The notes under the pieces: model-generated
The model's input: only the letters and a program-made list of their open reading frames with translations
What the model was told of the DNA's origin: nothing
Databases searched by the model: none
DNA from: Legionella sp. MW5194
GTDB lineage: Bacteria; Pseudomonadota; Gammaproteobacteria; Legionellales; Legionellaceae
Length of the DNA: 64,000 nt
Reading direction: 5' to 3'
Assembly (NCBI RefSeq): GCF_016864235.1
Contig: NZ_CP045732.1
Span: forward strand, 1,550,001-1,614,000
Position numbers and translations under genes: made by a program
In this document: positions 43,973 to 53,150 of the stretch, piece after piece
Layout: each line of letters begins with the position of its first letter
Position numbering within the stretch: position 1 is the first letter of the stretch

Positions 43973-45038
43973 GACCTGCTTCCTCCATGGCTATCGCACG
44001 CTGTTCCACCAGATACTCCGGCAATTGTGCGTAATGGTAATCAAAAATACTGGTAATCGGTTGCGCCGGACGGGACAGGTATTCGTCGACAGCGGCCTGC
44101 ACCAGGTCGGCAGCCTCGGTTTGTAATTGATTTTCGTCGTCAGCCGACCAGCACTTTTGTTGCTCAAGGAAGTGCTTGAAACGGCCGATGGGTTCTTTCA
44201 GTTTCGCCTCCTCGACTTCTTCCTGAGGTTGGTAACGGGTCGCGTCATCGGCGGTGGTATGATCGCAGAGGCGATAGGTAATGGCTTCAATCAGGGTAGG
44301 GCCCTCGCCGCGTCTGGCTTTTTCAATGGCCTCACCAATCACATCGCGGCAGGCAATGACATCATTGCCGTCCACCTGGACTCCGGCAAAACCGGCGGCT
44401 ATGGCCTTTTGTGCGACAGTTTCTGTGCCGGTTTGTTTGGACAAAGGCACGGAAATCGCCCATTGGTTGTTATTGACGACAAAAACAACCGGTAATTTCC
44501 ATGCACCGGCGACATTTAAGGCTTCGTAAAAATCGCCCTCGGACGTGCCGCCTTCGCCAATGCAGGTCACGGCGACACGCGGCTGTTGACGGTATTTAAA
44601 TGCGAACGCGACGCCGGCTGCGTGCAGGCATTGCGAGGCGATGGGGACACAAATGGGCAAGTCTTCGGAATTGCAGCTGAACTGGCTGCCGCGCTCATCG
44701 CCTCCCCAATAAGCCAAAATTTCTGACATTTTGACGCCACGCTGAAATTGGGCGGCATAATCGCGGTAATAGGGTACAAGAATGTCTTCCTTGCGCATGG
44801 CATGGCCGATGGCGGTGGAGATGGCTTCCTGACCATTGATGGGAGCATAGGTTCCCATTTTTCCCGTGCGTTGAAGGGCAATGGCTTTTTTATCAAAGGT
44901 TCGGGTGCGGACCATGATGCGATAGAGTTCCTGCATCACGGCTTTCTCTTTGGCGAATGCCGGCAGGGGATGGCTTTGTTCACCTTTTTCATTAATATAT
45001 TGAGTAAAGGTGATTTCGAAACGGGCGACAGTCGTCAC
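43965..45038 (-). CDS. pdhA: 2-oxoacid dehydrogenase E1 component, alpha subunit
   Basis: E1-alpha binds thiamine diphosphate and starts oxidative decarboxylation of a 2-oxoacid. The 357-residue product shows MVRTRTFDKKAIALQRTGKM and YAPINGQEAISTAIG. The ThDP motif is GEGGTSEGDFYEALNVAGAW, and VVFVVNNNQWAISVP follows. The phosphorylation-loop equivalent is YRLCDHTTADDATRY, nearer to the branched-chain/acetoin type than to E1 of E. coli. I chose a GTG start at 45038 with a strong AAGGAGAG site; the longer TTG frame to 45092 lacks one. It is the first gene of the E1a-E1b-E2 operon. Confidence 0.92.
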   Translation of the reverse strand: MTTVARFEITFTQYINEKGEQSHPLPAFAKEKAVMQELYRIMVRTRTFDKKAIALQRTGKMGTYAPINGQEAISTAIGHAMRKEDILVPYYRDYAAQFQRGVKMSEILAYWGGDERGSQFSCNSEDLPICVPIASQCLHAAGVAFAFKYRQQPRVAVTCIGEGGTSEGDFYEALNVAGAWKLPVVFVVNNNQWAISVPLSKQTGTETVAQKAIAAGFAGVQVDGNDVIACRDVIGEAIEKARRGEGPTLIEAITYRLCDHTTADDATRYQPQEEVEEAKLKEPIGRFKHFLEQQKCWSADDENQLQTEAADLVQAAVDEYLSRPAQPITSIFDYHYAQLPEYLVEQRAIAMEEAGHA

Positions 45039-45215
45039 TGATTCTCTCCTTGTCACAAACATTCGCCATAGAATACTCACTATTTTTGGCAAAAACTACC
45101 CTTAAGCCCGTTTAGCCAGTAAATGGCAGGGCCATTGCGTAAAGCTGGAATCAGAGTGACAAATTAGCCTATACTCAGGCTATTTAATGACCTTTCAGCG
45201 GATTAGCGGATTGAC

Positions 45216-46547
45216 GTGTTGAGCGACTACAGCCTTATTCATCTACCTTATCGCGAGGAGCTGATTGACCATTATCAGGCCCTGCAGAATCTACCCGGCT
45301 TTGCCCTGTTGGAAAGTAGTGACAGGGTGCGCGGACGTTACGACATTGTGACGGCCTGCCCCTATGAGACACTTACGATTGAAAATGCAAACGACCTGCC
45401 CGGGTTTTTAGACCGGCTTAAAGCGGCATTGCCATCACGTACATTGCCCCTGGATTTGCCATTTCAGGGCGGAGCCCTTGGCTTTTTCTCGTATGATTTT
45501 GGGTGCGCTCTTCTTGGGATTCCTGTTGATAAGCCAAGGTCGTTACCGGGAAAAAGCCCGTTGGCTCACTGGGGTTTCTATGATTGGGCAATCATTACTG
45601 ATCACCTGCAAAAAACCGTGCAATTGTTTTCCGCCAACAGCCAGGCTGACACCAACGCCATTGTCAATGAAGCCTTAGCCCTCTGGCATCGCCCGTGTGC
45701 AGTGCGTCATCCCTTGAACATCCGTCCGTTTACGCCCCTGCTTTCCCGCGAGCAATACCATGAGGCGTTTGATCAGATTCAACAGGCTTTGCAGGATGGG
45801 CGTTGTTATCAAGCCAATTACACGCAACCGTTCATCGCTGGTTATGAAGGGCATAGTTGGGATATTTATACTCGTATCCGGCGAACCAATCCGGTTCCCT
45901 TTGCAGCCTGCCTTAAAACCGATCAGGGCGACCTTGTCAGTTTTTCACCTGAACGATTCATGAACATGGATCATGGCGTTCTACTGGCTTCGCCAATTAA
46001 GGGCACTGAGCGTCGATCCAGTGATCCCATGCTCGATGAACACTATAAAAACCGCCTGCTGTCCAGTGACAAAAACCGTGCGGAAAACGTGATGATTGTC
46101 GACATGATGCGGAATGATTTCAGTCAAATTGCCCAACCGGGAACTGTCAAAGTCCGCCATTTATGCGACTTGCAAAGTTTTGCCGCCGTGCATCATTTGG
46201 TCAGCGATGTCGAAGCCCGTTGCCGTGACGGGATTTTGCCAGTGGATGCCTTTTTATCCTGCTTCCCCGGTGCATCCATTACCGGCGCGCCTAAACGGGA
46301 GTCCATGCGGGTCATTGCCGAGCAGGAGCTTTTCCGGCGAGAGGCTTACTGCGGCAGCATCGGTTATTTTTCCGCTCATGGCCGCTTTGATACCAACATC
46401 GCTATCCGTACCCTGATAACCCGTCAGCAGCAAATCAGCCTCTCCGCCGGCGGCGGTATTGTCATTGATTCAGATTGTGACGAAGAATACCAGGAATGTT
46501 TTACCAAAATTGCAGCCATCAGCCGGGAGCTTGAAAAAAATGGATAG
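45216..46547 (+). CDS. pabB: Aminodeoxychorismate synthase component I
   Basis: PabB turns chorismate and ammonia into 4-amino-4-deoxychorismate for folate synthesis. The 443-residue product has the anthranilate-synthase-I fold: N-terminal QGGALGFFSYDFG, REQYHEAFDQIQQALQDGRCYQ, NYTQPF, FSPERF, ASPIKGTERR, and the C-terminal CFPGASITGAPKRESM and YCGSIGYFSAHG. QANYTQ and the PIKGT Lys favour PabB over TrpE. The start is a GTG with CGGA upstream. Its 3' end overlaps the Nudix gene by eight bases. Confidence 0.92.
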   Translation: MLSDYSLIHLPYREELIDHYQALQNLPGFALLESSDRVRGRYDIVTACPYETLTIENANDLPGFLDRLKAALPSRTLPLDLPFQGGALGFFSYDFGCALLGIPVDKPRSLPGKSPLAHWGFYDWAIITDHLQKTVQLFSANSQADTNAIVNEALALWHRPCAVRHPLNIRPFTPLLSREQYHEAFDQIQQALQDGRCYQANYTQPFIAGYEGHSWDIYTRIRRTNPVPFAACLKTDQGDLVSFSPERFMNMDHGVLLASPIKGTERRSSDPMLDEHYKNRLLSSDKNRAENVMIVDMMRNDFSQIAQPGTVKVRHLCDLQSFAAVHHLVSDVEARCRDGILPVDAFLSCFPGASITGAPKRESMRVIAEQELFRREAYCGSIGYFSAHGRFDTNIAIRTLITRQQQISLSAGGGIVIDSDCDEEYQECFTKIAAISRELEKNG

Positions 46548-47049
46548 AGAAATGGCAGGTCTTGATTCGGCGGTGATGGTGCTGATTGAGGAGAGCAGTC
46601 AGTCCTTAATTCTCACGCAAAGAAGCCAGCAGTTAAAAAATCATCCTGGCGAAATCTGTTTTCCAGGGGGTCGCTGGCAGGCCGGCGATTCCGATTTGTA
46701 CCACACGGCCTTAAGGGAGTTGTGGGAAGAACTGGGCATTGATGCCGGGCGTGTCTATTCCGAGAGGCCACTGACAATGGAAAGGACACTGACGGGCTTT
46801 ATTATTCATCCCTGGCTGGCCAGAATCAAAACCTTAACTCCCTGCCGGCTGGATAATCAGGAAGTGGCCGAGGTGTTTCGCACGCCATTGAGCCAGGTGT
46901 GTAAAAAAGCAAATTATCAATTCATCCCGGTTGAACGAGAAGGGCTGGTGTTTGAGTCCTGCCGCTATTTGGGTGAGCCTGACCGATTCGTCTGGGGCGC
47001 AACCGCACGCATCATGATGCAGTTGTGCGCCCTTGATTTAACGAATTGA
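46540..47049 (+). CDS. CoA pyrophosphatase-like Nudix hydrolase (NudL/YeaB type)
   Basis: This 169-residue Nudix hydrolase carries the CoA-diphosphatase extension before the Nudix box (LILTQRSQQLKNHPGEICFP), then GGRWQAGD...TALRELWEELGI. As in E. coli NudL, the first Glu of the classical box is not conserved, while REL-W-EELGI is intact. It probably hydrolyses CoA or derivatives to phosphopantetheine and adenosine diphosphate products. The ATG at 46540 lies in the end of pabB behind GGGAG; the 27-residue longer frame is less likely. Confidence 0.85.
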   Translation: MDREMAGLDSAVMVLIEESSQSLILTQRSQQLKNHPGEICFPGGRWQAGDSDLYHTALRELWEELGIDAGRVYSERPLTMERTLTGFIIHPWLARIKTLTPCRLDNQEVAEVFRTPLSQVCKKANYQFIPVEREGLVFESCRYLGEPDRFVWGATARIMMQLCALDLTN

Positions 47050-48705
47050 TTACCCGCGCAAAGCCCGGCGCAGAATCTTGCCGACATTGGTTTTGGGTAA
47101 CTCATGATAGAACTCGACCACTTTGGGAATTTTATACGCGGTCAGATGCTCTTTGCACAAGGCAATAATTTCCTCCGCGGTTAATTTCGGGTCACGTTTG
47201 ACAATGCAGGCTTTCACACGTTCGCCGGTTTCTTCGTGCGGTTCACCAACAACCCCCACCTCAAGGACGCCGGGGTGCATGCTGATGACCTGTTCCACTT
47301 CATTAGGGTAAACATTGAAGCCTGAGACCACAATCATGTCTTTTTTACGATCAACTAAATACACAAACCCCTTGTCGTCGACCGTGGCGATGTCGCCTGT
47401 GCGCAGAAAACCGTCCTTGGTGAAGACTAATGCCGTTTCATCCGGCCGCTGCCAATAACCGGCCATGACCTGCGGTCCTTTGACACACAACTCGCCCGGT
47501 GTACCGAGAGACACTTCCTGTCCTGATTCATCACGAATGGTAATGTCGGTTGAGGGAAGGGGCAAGCCAATGCTGCCATTGTAATCTTCAAGGTACATGG
47601 GATTGATGGTGACAGCGGGTGATGTTTCCGTTAGGCCATAGGCCTCAAGCACGCGGGTTTTGGTCATTTCTTTCCAGCGCAGGGATACGCTTTTCTGCAG
47701 GGCCATTCCGCCTGACAGCGCCAGTTTAACCCGGGAGAAATCGATGTCCTTGAACTTGGGATTATTCAGCAGGGCATTAAACAGGGTATTAACCCCGGTA
47801 ATGGCCGTAAAACGGCTGTTTTTGATTTCATCGATGAAATGTGGAATGTCGCGGGGATTGGTAATGAGAATGTTTTTCGCGCCGGCTTTAAGGAAAGTCA
47901 GGCAATTGGCCGTTAATGAAAAGATATGGTAAAGCGGCAGCGCCGTGACGATAATGTCCTGCTCCTCGATGTGCAGGGGCTTAATCCAGGCATAAGCCTG
48001 CAGCACATTGCAAACCATGTTGCCGTGGGTTAATACCGCCCCTTTGGCCACCCCGGTGGTACCGCCGGTATACTGCAGAAAGGCGATATCCTGATGATTC
48101 AATGACACGGGTTTAAGCGTTTTGCCGCTGTCGTGTTTTAAGGTGTCATTAAAACGAATGGCCATGGGCAGGTGGTAGGGAGGAACCAGCTTTTTAATGT
48201 ATTTGACGACGGCATTCACCAGGATGCGTTTAACCGCTGGAAAAACATCACCTATTTCGGTGACCACCACGTGTTTAATGCCAGTATGGGGCAGGGCCTT
48301 TTCCACCGTTTTGGCAAAATTGGCCAACACGACAATCACTTCGGCGCCGGAATCATTCATTTGATGAATCAACTCGTCACTGGTGTAAAGCGGGTTGGTG
48401 TTCACGGCGATGAAGCCGCCGCGAAGCAGGCCAAAGAGAGCAATCGGGTATTGCAGTACATTGGGCATCATCAGGGCAACGCGGGTTCCCCGCTTTAAAC
48501 CGAGCTGTTGCAGGTACAACGCAAACTGATAACTTTTCCTGTCCAGTTCCTCGTAGGTCAGTTCACAACCGAGATTGACATAGGCTGTTTTTTTGGCATG
48601 CGCTTTACATGAATCTTCAAACAAGGAGACGAGGGAGGCATGCTCTTCCGGATTAATTGTATGTGGAACGCCCTCCTGGTATTGCGCCAACCATATTCTA
48701 TCCAC
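47050..48705 (-). CDS. fadD: Long-chain fatty acid--CoA ligase
   Basis: FadD activates imported long-chain fatty acids to acyl-CoA with ATP for beta-oxidation or lipid synthesis. The 551-residue product has the adenylate-forming landmarks: YTGGTTGVAKGAVLTHGNM (P-loop), LEAYGLTETSPAV, GYWQRPDETALVF, the hinge TGDIATVDDKGFVYLVDRKK, and the catalytic Lys near the C terminus (PKTNVGKILRRALRG). The N terminus resembles E. coli FadD. The start is a GTG with an AAGGA site. It is convergent with the Nudix gene, with no gap between the stops. Confidence 0.93.
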   Translation of the reverse strand: MDRIWLAQYQEGVPHTINPEEHASLVSLFEDSCKAHAKKTAYVNLGCELTYEELDRKSYQFALYLQQLGLKRGTRVALMMPNVLQYPIALFGLLRGGFIAVNTNPLYTSDELIHQMNDSGAEVIVVLANFAKTVEKALPHTGIKHVVVTEIGDVFPAVKRILVNAVVKYIKKLVPPYHLPMAIRFNDTLKHDSGKTLKPVSLNHQDIAFLQYTGGTTGVAKGAVLTHGNMVCNVLQAYAWIKPLHIEEQDIIVTALPLYHIFSLTANCLTFLKAGAKNILITNPRDIPHFIDEIKNSRFTAITGVNTLFNALLNNPKFKDIDFSRVKLALSGGMALQKSVSLRWKEMTKTRVLEAYGLTETSPAVTINPMYLEDYNGSIGLPLPSTDITIRDESGQEVSLGTPGELCVKGPQVMAGYWQRPDETALVFTKDGFLRTGDIATVDDKGFVYLVDRKKDMIVVSGFNVYPNEVEQVISMHPGVLEVGVVGEPHEETGERVKACIVKRDPKLTAEEIIALCKEHLTAYKIPKVVEFYHELPKTNVGKILRRALRG

Positions 48706-48776
48706 GATGATGTCCTTCTGTTATTTATTGCCTCATGCTAGTATAAATAAAAAAGTCAGTGATGGATATCGTAGTT

Positions 48777-49481
48777 ATGGCAGATAATTTGTTGAAATCA
48801 CAAGCATTTAAGCTCAAGGGCAGGCTTTACACCTTTACAGTACTGCAATTGTTGAATCATGATCTCACCATTTTTGAGCATTATTTGGATGAAGTGATCG
48901 CCAAAGCGCCCAAGTTATTTGATAATACTCCGGTAGTATTGGACTTTGCCGCCATCCAGGACAGTGAAATCGACCTCCAGGCTTTTTGTCAGGCATTGCG
49001 GTTAAAAAGCATTTTGCCAGTGGCCATTCAAGGCGCGAATCCACTGTTAAATTCCATAGGGCAATGCATGGGGCTTGCGGTTCTCCACGCCTCATCGACT
49101 CATGACAAGCCCTTACTGGATGAGGCCTCTGAGGAGGCAGTTCCGGCTTCCGAGCCCATTAAAAGCAAATTATTAACCACCCAGGTACGCTCTGGCCAAC
49201 AGGTTGTTTGCAAGGGCGGGGACTTGGTGATTGCTGCCTCGGTCAGTCATGGCGCTGAATTGCTGGCCGACGGGAATATTCATGTGTATGGTGCTTTACG
49301 CGGGCGGGCTTTAGCCGGCATGTCCGGGGATAGGCACGCTCGAATATTCTGCCAATCGCTGGAAGCCGAACTCGTGTCCATTGCCGGATTTTACCGCTTA
49401 AGCGATGCCATCGAATTGCATCAGGGGCCCTGTCAGATTTATCTTCAGGATGAACACATTCAGATCGAGCCTTTATGCTAG
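48777..49481 (+). CDS. minC: Septum site-determining protein MinC
   Basis: MinC inhibits FtsZ assembly away from midcell. The 234-residue product has the N-terminal FtsZ-binding domain (FKLKGRLYTFTVLQL) and a variable linker. The beta-helical C-terminal domain follows, with VRSGQQVVCKGGDLVIAASV, SHGAELLADGNIHVYG, ALRGRALAGMSGD and EAELVSIAGFYRLSDAI. I chose the ATG at 48777, after a TATAAA -10 at 48742; a GTG/ATG pair at 48759-48762 is also possible. minD and minE are not adjacent. Its end overlaps lpxH by seven bases. Confidence 0.92.
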   Translation: MADNLLKSQAFKLKGRLYTFTVLQLLNHDLTIFEHYLDEVIAKAPKLFDNTPVVLDFAAIQDSEIDLQAFCQALRLKSILPVAIQGANPLLNSIGQCMGLAVLHASSTHDKPLLDEASEEAVPASEPIKSKLLTTQVRSGQQVVCKGGDLVIAASVSHGAELLADGNIHVYGALRGRALAGMSGDRHARIFCQSLEAELVSIAGFYRLSDAIELHQGPCQIYLQDEHIQIEPLC

Positions 49482-50200
49482 AGGCTGTTTTTATCTCCGA
49501 TCTGCACCTGCACCCTGATGTACCCGCCATTACCCATCGCTTTAATGACTTTATGCAATGGGCGGTGGCTAACGCACGAACCCTCTATATTCTGGGTGAT
49601 TTTTTCCACGCCTGGCCGGGAGATGACGGCATCGATGACTGGAGTTCCGCCATTGCCAACACGCTTGCGCAGGCTGCAGCGCGGGGACTTGTCATTTATT
49701 ACCTTCACGGCAATCGCGATTTTCTCCTGGGCAACCGTTTCGCAACCATGGCAAGAATGACCCTTTTACGGGACCCAAGCCTGATTACACTCGGCGGTGT
49801 GCCGGTTTTGTTGACCCATGGCGACCGTTATTGCACGCTGGATAAAGCGCATCAGCGTTTCCGACGTATAACCCGTAACCGTCTTTTTACTGCTCTGTTT
49901 CTAAAACTCCCCTTGAGCTACCGCAACCGGTTAGTCAGCCATATCCGGCAACGCAGTCAGCAAAACCGCAACAAGGATGAGCAGATGATGGATGTGGTTG
50001 CGAACGATGTCCTTAAACACCTGTACCGTTACGGGGTGCAACGGGTCATCCACGGGCATACGCATAAACCGGGGCTTAGCCGTTATCATCATGAAACGAT
50101 GGATTATTACCGTTATGTGCTCAGTGATTGGGATGACACGCCCAAAATACTGTGTTATGATCAACCAAAAGGTTTTGAATTTATACAGCCTATTCGATGA
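49475..50200 (+). CDS. lpxH: UDP-2,3-diacylglucosamine diphosphatase
   Basis: LpxH is the Mn-dependent pyrophosphatase that makes lipid X in lipid A synthesis, at the inner membrane. The 241-residue calcineurin-like product shows all the metal motifs: FISDLHLH, LGDFFHAWPGDD, YLHGNRDFLLG, THGDRYCTLD and HGHTHKPG. The length fits the family. The ATG lies within the end of minC, so the two are probably co-transcribed. Confidence 0.95.
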   Translation: MLEAVFISDLHLHPDVPAITHRFNDFMQWAVANARTLYILGDFFHAWPGDDGIDDWSSAIANTLAQAAARGLVIYYLHGNRDFLLGNRFATMARMTLLRDPSLITLGGVPVLLTHGDRYCTLDKAHQRFRRITRNRLFTALFLKLPLSYRNRLVSHIRQRSQQNRNKDEQMMDVVANDVLKHLYRYGVQRVIHGHTHKPGLSRYHHETMDYYRYVLSDWDDTPKILCYDQPKGFEFIQPIR

Positions 50201-50209
50201 GGTATTTTT

Positions 50210-50995
50210 ATGAAAACCCGTGAAGAATTAACCAGGGAAGAGAATGCCAAAAAAGCCCTGGAAGACGAACGTGATCGGTCAATCCGACGAGCCCTGACCG
50301 AGGAAGAGACCAAACGGCAGGCTCAACTTAAAAGCGAAGTCGATGTGCTGCGTAAAGAAGAACGCGATATCAAGGTGATCGAAAAATGGGCTCAGGTCGG
50401 CAAAATGGCTGACGATCTGCTGAGTCGCGGGATGGAAGGATATAACGAATGGATGACCGCCATGATGAATATCCTTAATGCCTGTAGAGCCTTGCACGCC
50501 GCACTCTGTGTGACATTTGATAATCGCCCGATTGAACCCTTACTGAAAGGCATTTGGGACACCAAACTGGGTTTTGCTCCCCTGGTTAAAATGCTGGATG
50601 ATAAAGGCCTGCATCTCGGCGATAGAATCGGTGACAAGCTGCGCGAAAAAGGCTGGAAAAAAGACGATTTATTCCCCTTGAAATTAAATGTTGATTTCAC
50701 GGACAAAGGCGGAACCACGCTTTCGGTGACTTATGACGGCAAACCGCTTCCTGATGAGCAACAAGACGTTTTTAAAAGCGGTTTTCTGGCTTGGGCAAAA
50801 ACACGCGGGTACGCAATGGACAATAGCCAGAATCCGCCTGTGTTAAAGGATAGAACCAGCAAGCAGCCGATGACCAAAGAGGCATTCATTCAACTGAATG
50901 CGGATGATCAAAACAGTCTGCAAAGCTTCTTTTCCCATCGTTATCACATGAATGCGGAAATGGATAAAGTCACCTCATCTTCACCCGCACCCTGA
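50210..50995 (+). CDS. Hypothetical protein, Legionella-type
   Basis: I do not recognise this 261-residue protein. The first 60 residues are highly charged and likely coiled coil (Glu/Lys/Arg-rich, REENAKKALEDERDRSIRR). A middle hydrophobic helix follows (MTAMMNILNACRALHAALCV), then a domain of about 110 residues with FPLKLNVDFTDKGGTTLSVTY and DDQNSLQSFFSHRYHM. There is no signal peptide and no clear catalytic motif. The ATG has a GAGG site 9 bases after lpxH, so it may share that transcript. Its last 52 bases overlap the convergent miaE. A short Ser/Pro tail (DKVTSSSPAP) ends it. Effector status is possible but unsupported. Confidence 0.55.
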   Translation: MKTREELTREENAKKALEDERDRSIRRALTEEETKRQAQLKSEVDVLRKEERDIKVIEKWAQVGKMADDLLSRGMEGYNEWMTAMMNILNACRALHAALCVTFDNRPIEPLLKGIWDTKLGFAPLVKMLDDKGLHLGDRIGDKLREKGWKKDDLFPLKLNVDFTDKGGTTLSVTYDGKPLPDEQQDVFKSGFLAWAKTRGYAMDNSQNPPVLKDRTSKQPMTKEAFIQLNADDQNSLQSFFSHRYHMNAEMDKVTSSSPAP

Positions 50996-51633
50996 TTCGA
51001 TCTGCCCTGCTCAACGCAGGGTATGCCGCTGTGGAAACGAAACACCGTGTCCGGTTGCGTGATTAACTCGTTTTCTCGCTGAATAAATTCCGTGAGGCGT
51101 GTGCCGAAATCAACACCGCAATCGGAGGCCAGTGTTAAATAGTTCTCGAAATGCCGTGCCTCGGATTTAACCAGCGACTGATAAAATTTCTGCAATACCT
51201 TGTCCTCAAGACAGGGGATTAAAGCATTAAAGCGTTCGCAGGAGCGTGCTTCAATAATGGCGCCTACCAGTAATTGCTCACATAACCGCTGCTTGCCATC
51301 CCGCCGAATGATCATGGCATGAAGCTGTTGAGCATACGCGGAGGGATGAAGCGGGCCGAACGCGAGACCCCGCGCCGTCATTAAATCAATGACTTTCTCA
51401 AAATGAAGCAACTCTTCCCGTGCCAGCGGGGACATCATCGCTATGAGCGCTCGGTTTTCAGGGTACTTGCTCATGAAATTGATGGCCGTGGCTGCCGCTT
51501 TTCGTTCACAGTGAGCATGATCAAGCAGAAGTAAAGGAATGTGGTTGACGGCTGCGTCGATCCAGGCTTTGGGCGTTGGCGTCTTTAAAAAATCAATTAA
51601 CATTTGCAAATCATCAGGGAGAGGGTTTAGCAT
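50944..51633 (-). CDS. miaE: tRNA-(ms2io6A)-hydroxylase
   Basis: MiaE is a non-haem di-iron monooxygenase that hydroxylates the isopentenyl group of ms2i6A at tRNA position 37. The 229-residue product shows the four-helix-bundle iron ligands in order: LDHAHCERKAAATAINFM, SPLAREELLHFEKVIDLM, GAIIEARSCERFNAL and LVKSEARHFENYLTLA. The length fits the family. The last 17 codons (DNA 50944-50995) overlap the end of the convergent hypothetical gene, so the extreme C terminus is less certain. Confidence 0.92.
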   Translation of the reverse strand: MLNPLPDDLQMLIDFLKTPTPKAWIDAAVNHIPLLLLDHAHCERKAAATAINFMSKYPENRALIAMMSPLAREELLHFEKVIDLMTARGLAFGPLHPSAYAQQLHAMIIRRDGKQRLCEQLLVGAIIEARSCERFNALIPCLEDKVLQKFYQSLVKSEARHFENYLTLASDCGVDFGTRLTEFIQRENELITQPDTVFRFHSGIPCVEQGRSNQGAGEDEVTLSISAFM

Positions 51634-51706
51634 CAGATTATTAATCTATAATAGGTTTAATCGCCTTATATATCACAGACAGTTGTAAAATCAAGTTGGA
51701 AAAAGA

Positions 51707-52585
51707 ATGAGCGAAGAGCAAACGGAAAATGATTTATCAATGTGGCTTTCCACGTATGGATTGATCACGGTTGAGCGCCTTCTTGAACGGTATAAAATTA
51801 AACTGAGCCATGATGATCTGGTCAATGCGCTCAAAAAACCGCACACCTTTTACCATCAATTACTGCGATTGCCTCTGCGCAATGTGTTTAATGGTATTAT
51901 TTTTCAGCAGGGCCGGGATTATCAGGTGTATGGCCAGAAACTCTACATCGACTACCTGCTATCGGGAGAAAGCGGCAAAAGTGATACCTCACCGGGAGCT
52001 CAAACGCGGGAAACCTTAAATGCTGAACGGGAAAAGCTGGTGGCCTTGGGTGAGAGTTTTCACCAGGAAGAGATTAAACAGGACAAGCTGATTGCCCAAA
52101 GCCAATCCATGCTGATTAAACATGCTGCCAATTGGAATGAGGCCTTGTTGCGGGTAGCCAAAGAAATTGGCGATGAATTACGCCGATACAATGTGAATAA
52201 GAGCAACGAGCAAATTAAAAACGCCGTCTTGTCGCTGTTGGCTCATCATGACTTTGACCAGCCTCAGCGTGAAGCCCCTTATTGGCAAGGGATTGCCACG
52301 CAGCTGGGTCAGACATTAAATGCCGAGATAAAAGCTGTTTTTATTGAAAAAATAGCTGAATTGAATCGATTTAACCGCGAAACGGATGAGGCGGCTCAGG
52401 AGTTCAGCCAGCGCATTACCGAGATGTCGCACACGCTCAAACGGTATCGCGAGGAATTTAAAGCCGCAATTATCAAGGCGAATGAACTGTTAACCCAATT
52501 GCCTGACTATAAAATTAACCCGGTTCAGAACGAGATTAACCGTCAAGAACTTCATTTTGATGCCAGCATTGGCGATCAATCCTGA
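51707..52585 (+). CDS. Hypothetical coiled-coil protein, Legionella-type
   Basis: No family is recognised for this 292-residue soluble protein. The N-terminal 90 residues look like a small alpha/beta domain (LSMWLSTYGLITVERLLERY; FNGIIFQQGRDYQVYGQKLY). A long helical region follows, with two coiled-coil stretches (residues about 100-160 and 205-265). There is no signal peptide or membrane helix. The ATG has a TTGGAAAAAG leader. A TATAAT-like element sits at about 51650, and the gene is divergent from miaE. Its neighbours do not indicate a role. Confidence 0.55.
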   Translation: MSEEQTENDLSMWLSTYGLITVERLLERYKIKLSHDDLVNALKKPHTFYHQLLRLPLRNVFNGIIFQQGRDYQVYGQKLYIDYLLSGESGKSDTSPGAQTRETLNAEREKLVALGESFHQEEIKQDKLIAQSQSMLIKHAANWNEALLRVAKEIGDELRRYNVNKSNEQIKNAVLSLLAHHDFDQPQREAPYWQGIATQLGQTLNAEIKAVFIEKIAELNRFNRETDEAAQEFSQRITEMSHTLKRYREEFKAAIIKANELLTQLPDYKINPVQNEINRQELHFDASIGDQS

Positions 52586-52667
52586 CCGACCTCGCTCCGC
52601 ACAACGGCAGATGGACTATTTTGAGGCTGCATGCGTTAACCATTAGCTAATCCCTTTGGTTTTAATG

Positions 52668-52673
52668 TATAAT
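52668..52673 (+). promoter_or_regulatory. -10 element of the ndk promoter
   Basis: A perfect TATAAT 33 bases before the ndk ATG. The best -35 candidate, TTAGCT at 52643-52648, is 19 bases away. This is probably the promoter feeding the ndk-rlmN end of the cluster. Confidence 0.5.
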
Positions 52674-52706
52674 GTGTCGCTTTATTTAACATTGGAGTTA
52701 GCATTC

Positions 52707-53132
52707 ATGGCACAAGAACTTACCCTATCCATTATTAAACCTGATGCAGTAGCCAAATCCGTCATCGGCCAGATTTATTCCCGTTTTGAAAATGCCGGTT
52801 TGAAAATTGTTGCCGCCCGTATGGCCCACCTGACTCGTGAACAGGCTGAAGGCTTTTATGCGGTGCACAAGGCCCGTCCTTTTTTCAATGATCTGGTCAG
52901 CTTTATGATTTCAGGTCCAGTGATGATTCAAGTCCTGCAAGGCGAGAACGCGATTGCTAAAAACCGCGATTTAATGGGTGCCACCAATCCCAAAGAAGCA
53001 GCGCCCGGCACAATTCGTGCTGATTTTGCCGACAGCATCGATGCCAATGCCGTTCACGGTTCCGACAGCGCTGAAACCGCACGTCAGGAAATTGCTTTCT
53101 TCTTTGAACCGCACGAAGTGTGCACACGATAA
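52707..53132 (+). CDS. ndk: Nucleoside diphosphate kinase
   Basis: Ndk balances nucleoside triphosphate pools by phosphate transfer through a His. The 141-residue product has LSIIKPDAV at the N terminus, [31 protein letters not shown] and the active-site [10 protein letters not shown] chose the ATG at 52707, which gives the standard N terminus ([14 protein letters not shown]) behind TTGGAG; the 17-residue longer frame starts upstream of the -10 element. It opens the conserved ndk-rlmN-pilW-rodZ-hisS-yfgM-bamB-der block. Confidence 0.97.
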   Translation: MAQELTLSIIKPDAVAKSVIGQIYSRFENAGLKIVAARMAHLTREQAEGFYAVHKARPFFNDLVSFMISGPVMIQVLQGENAIAKNRDLMGATNPKEAAPGTIRADFADSIDANAVHGSDSAETARQEIAFFFEPHEVCTR

Positions 53133-53150
53133 GCCGTTATTGAGAAAATC

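Noticed and set aside
45039-45092. Upstream TTG extension of pdhA
   Set aside because: No ribosome-binding site, whereas the GTG at 45038 has a strong AAGGAGAG site and gives a normal E1-alpha length.
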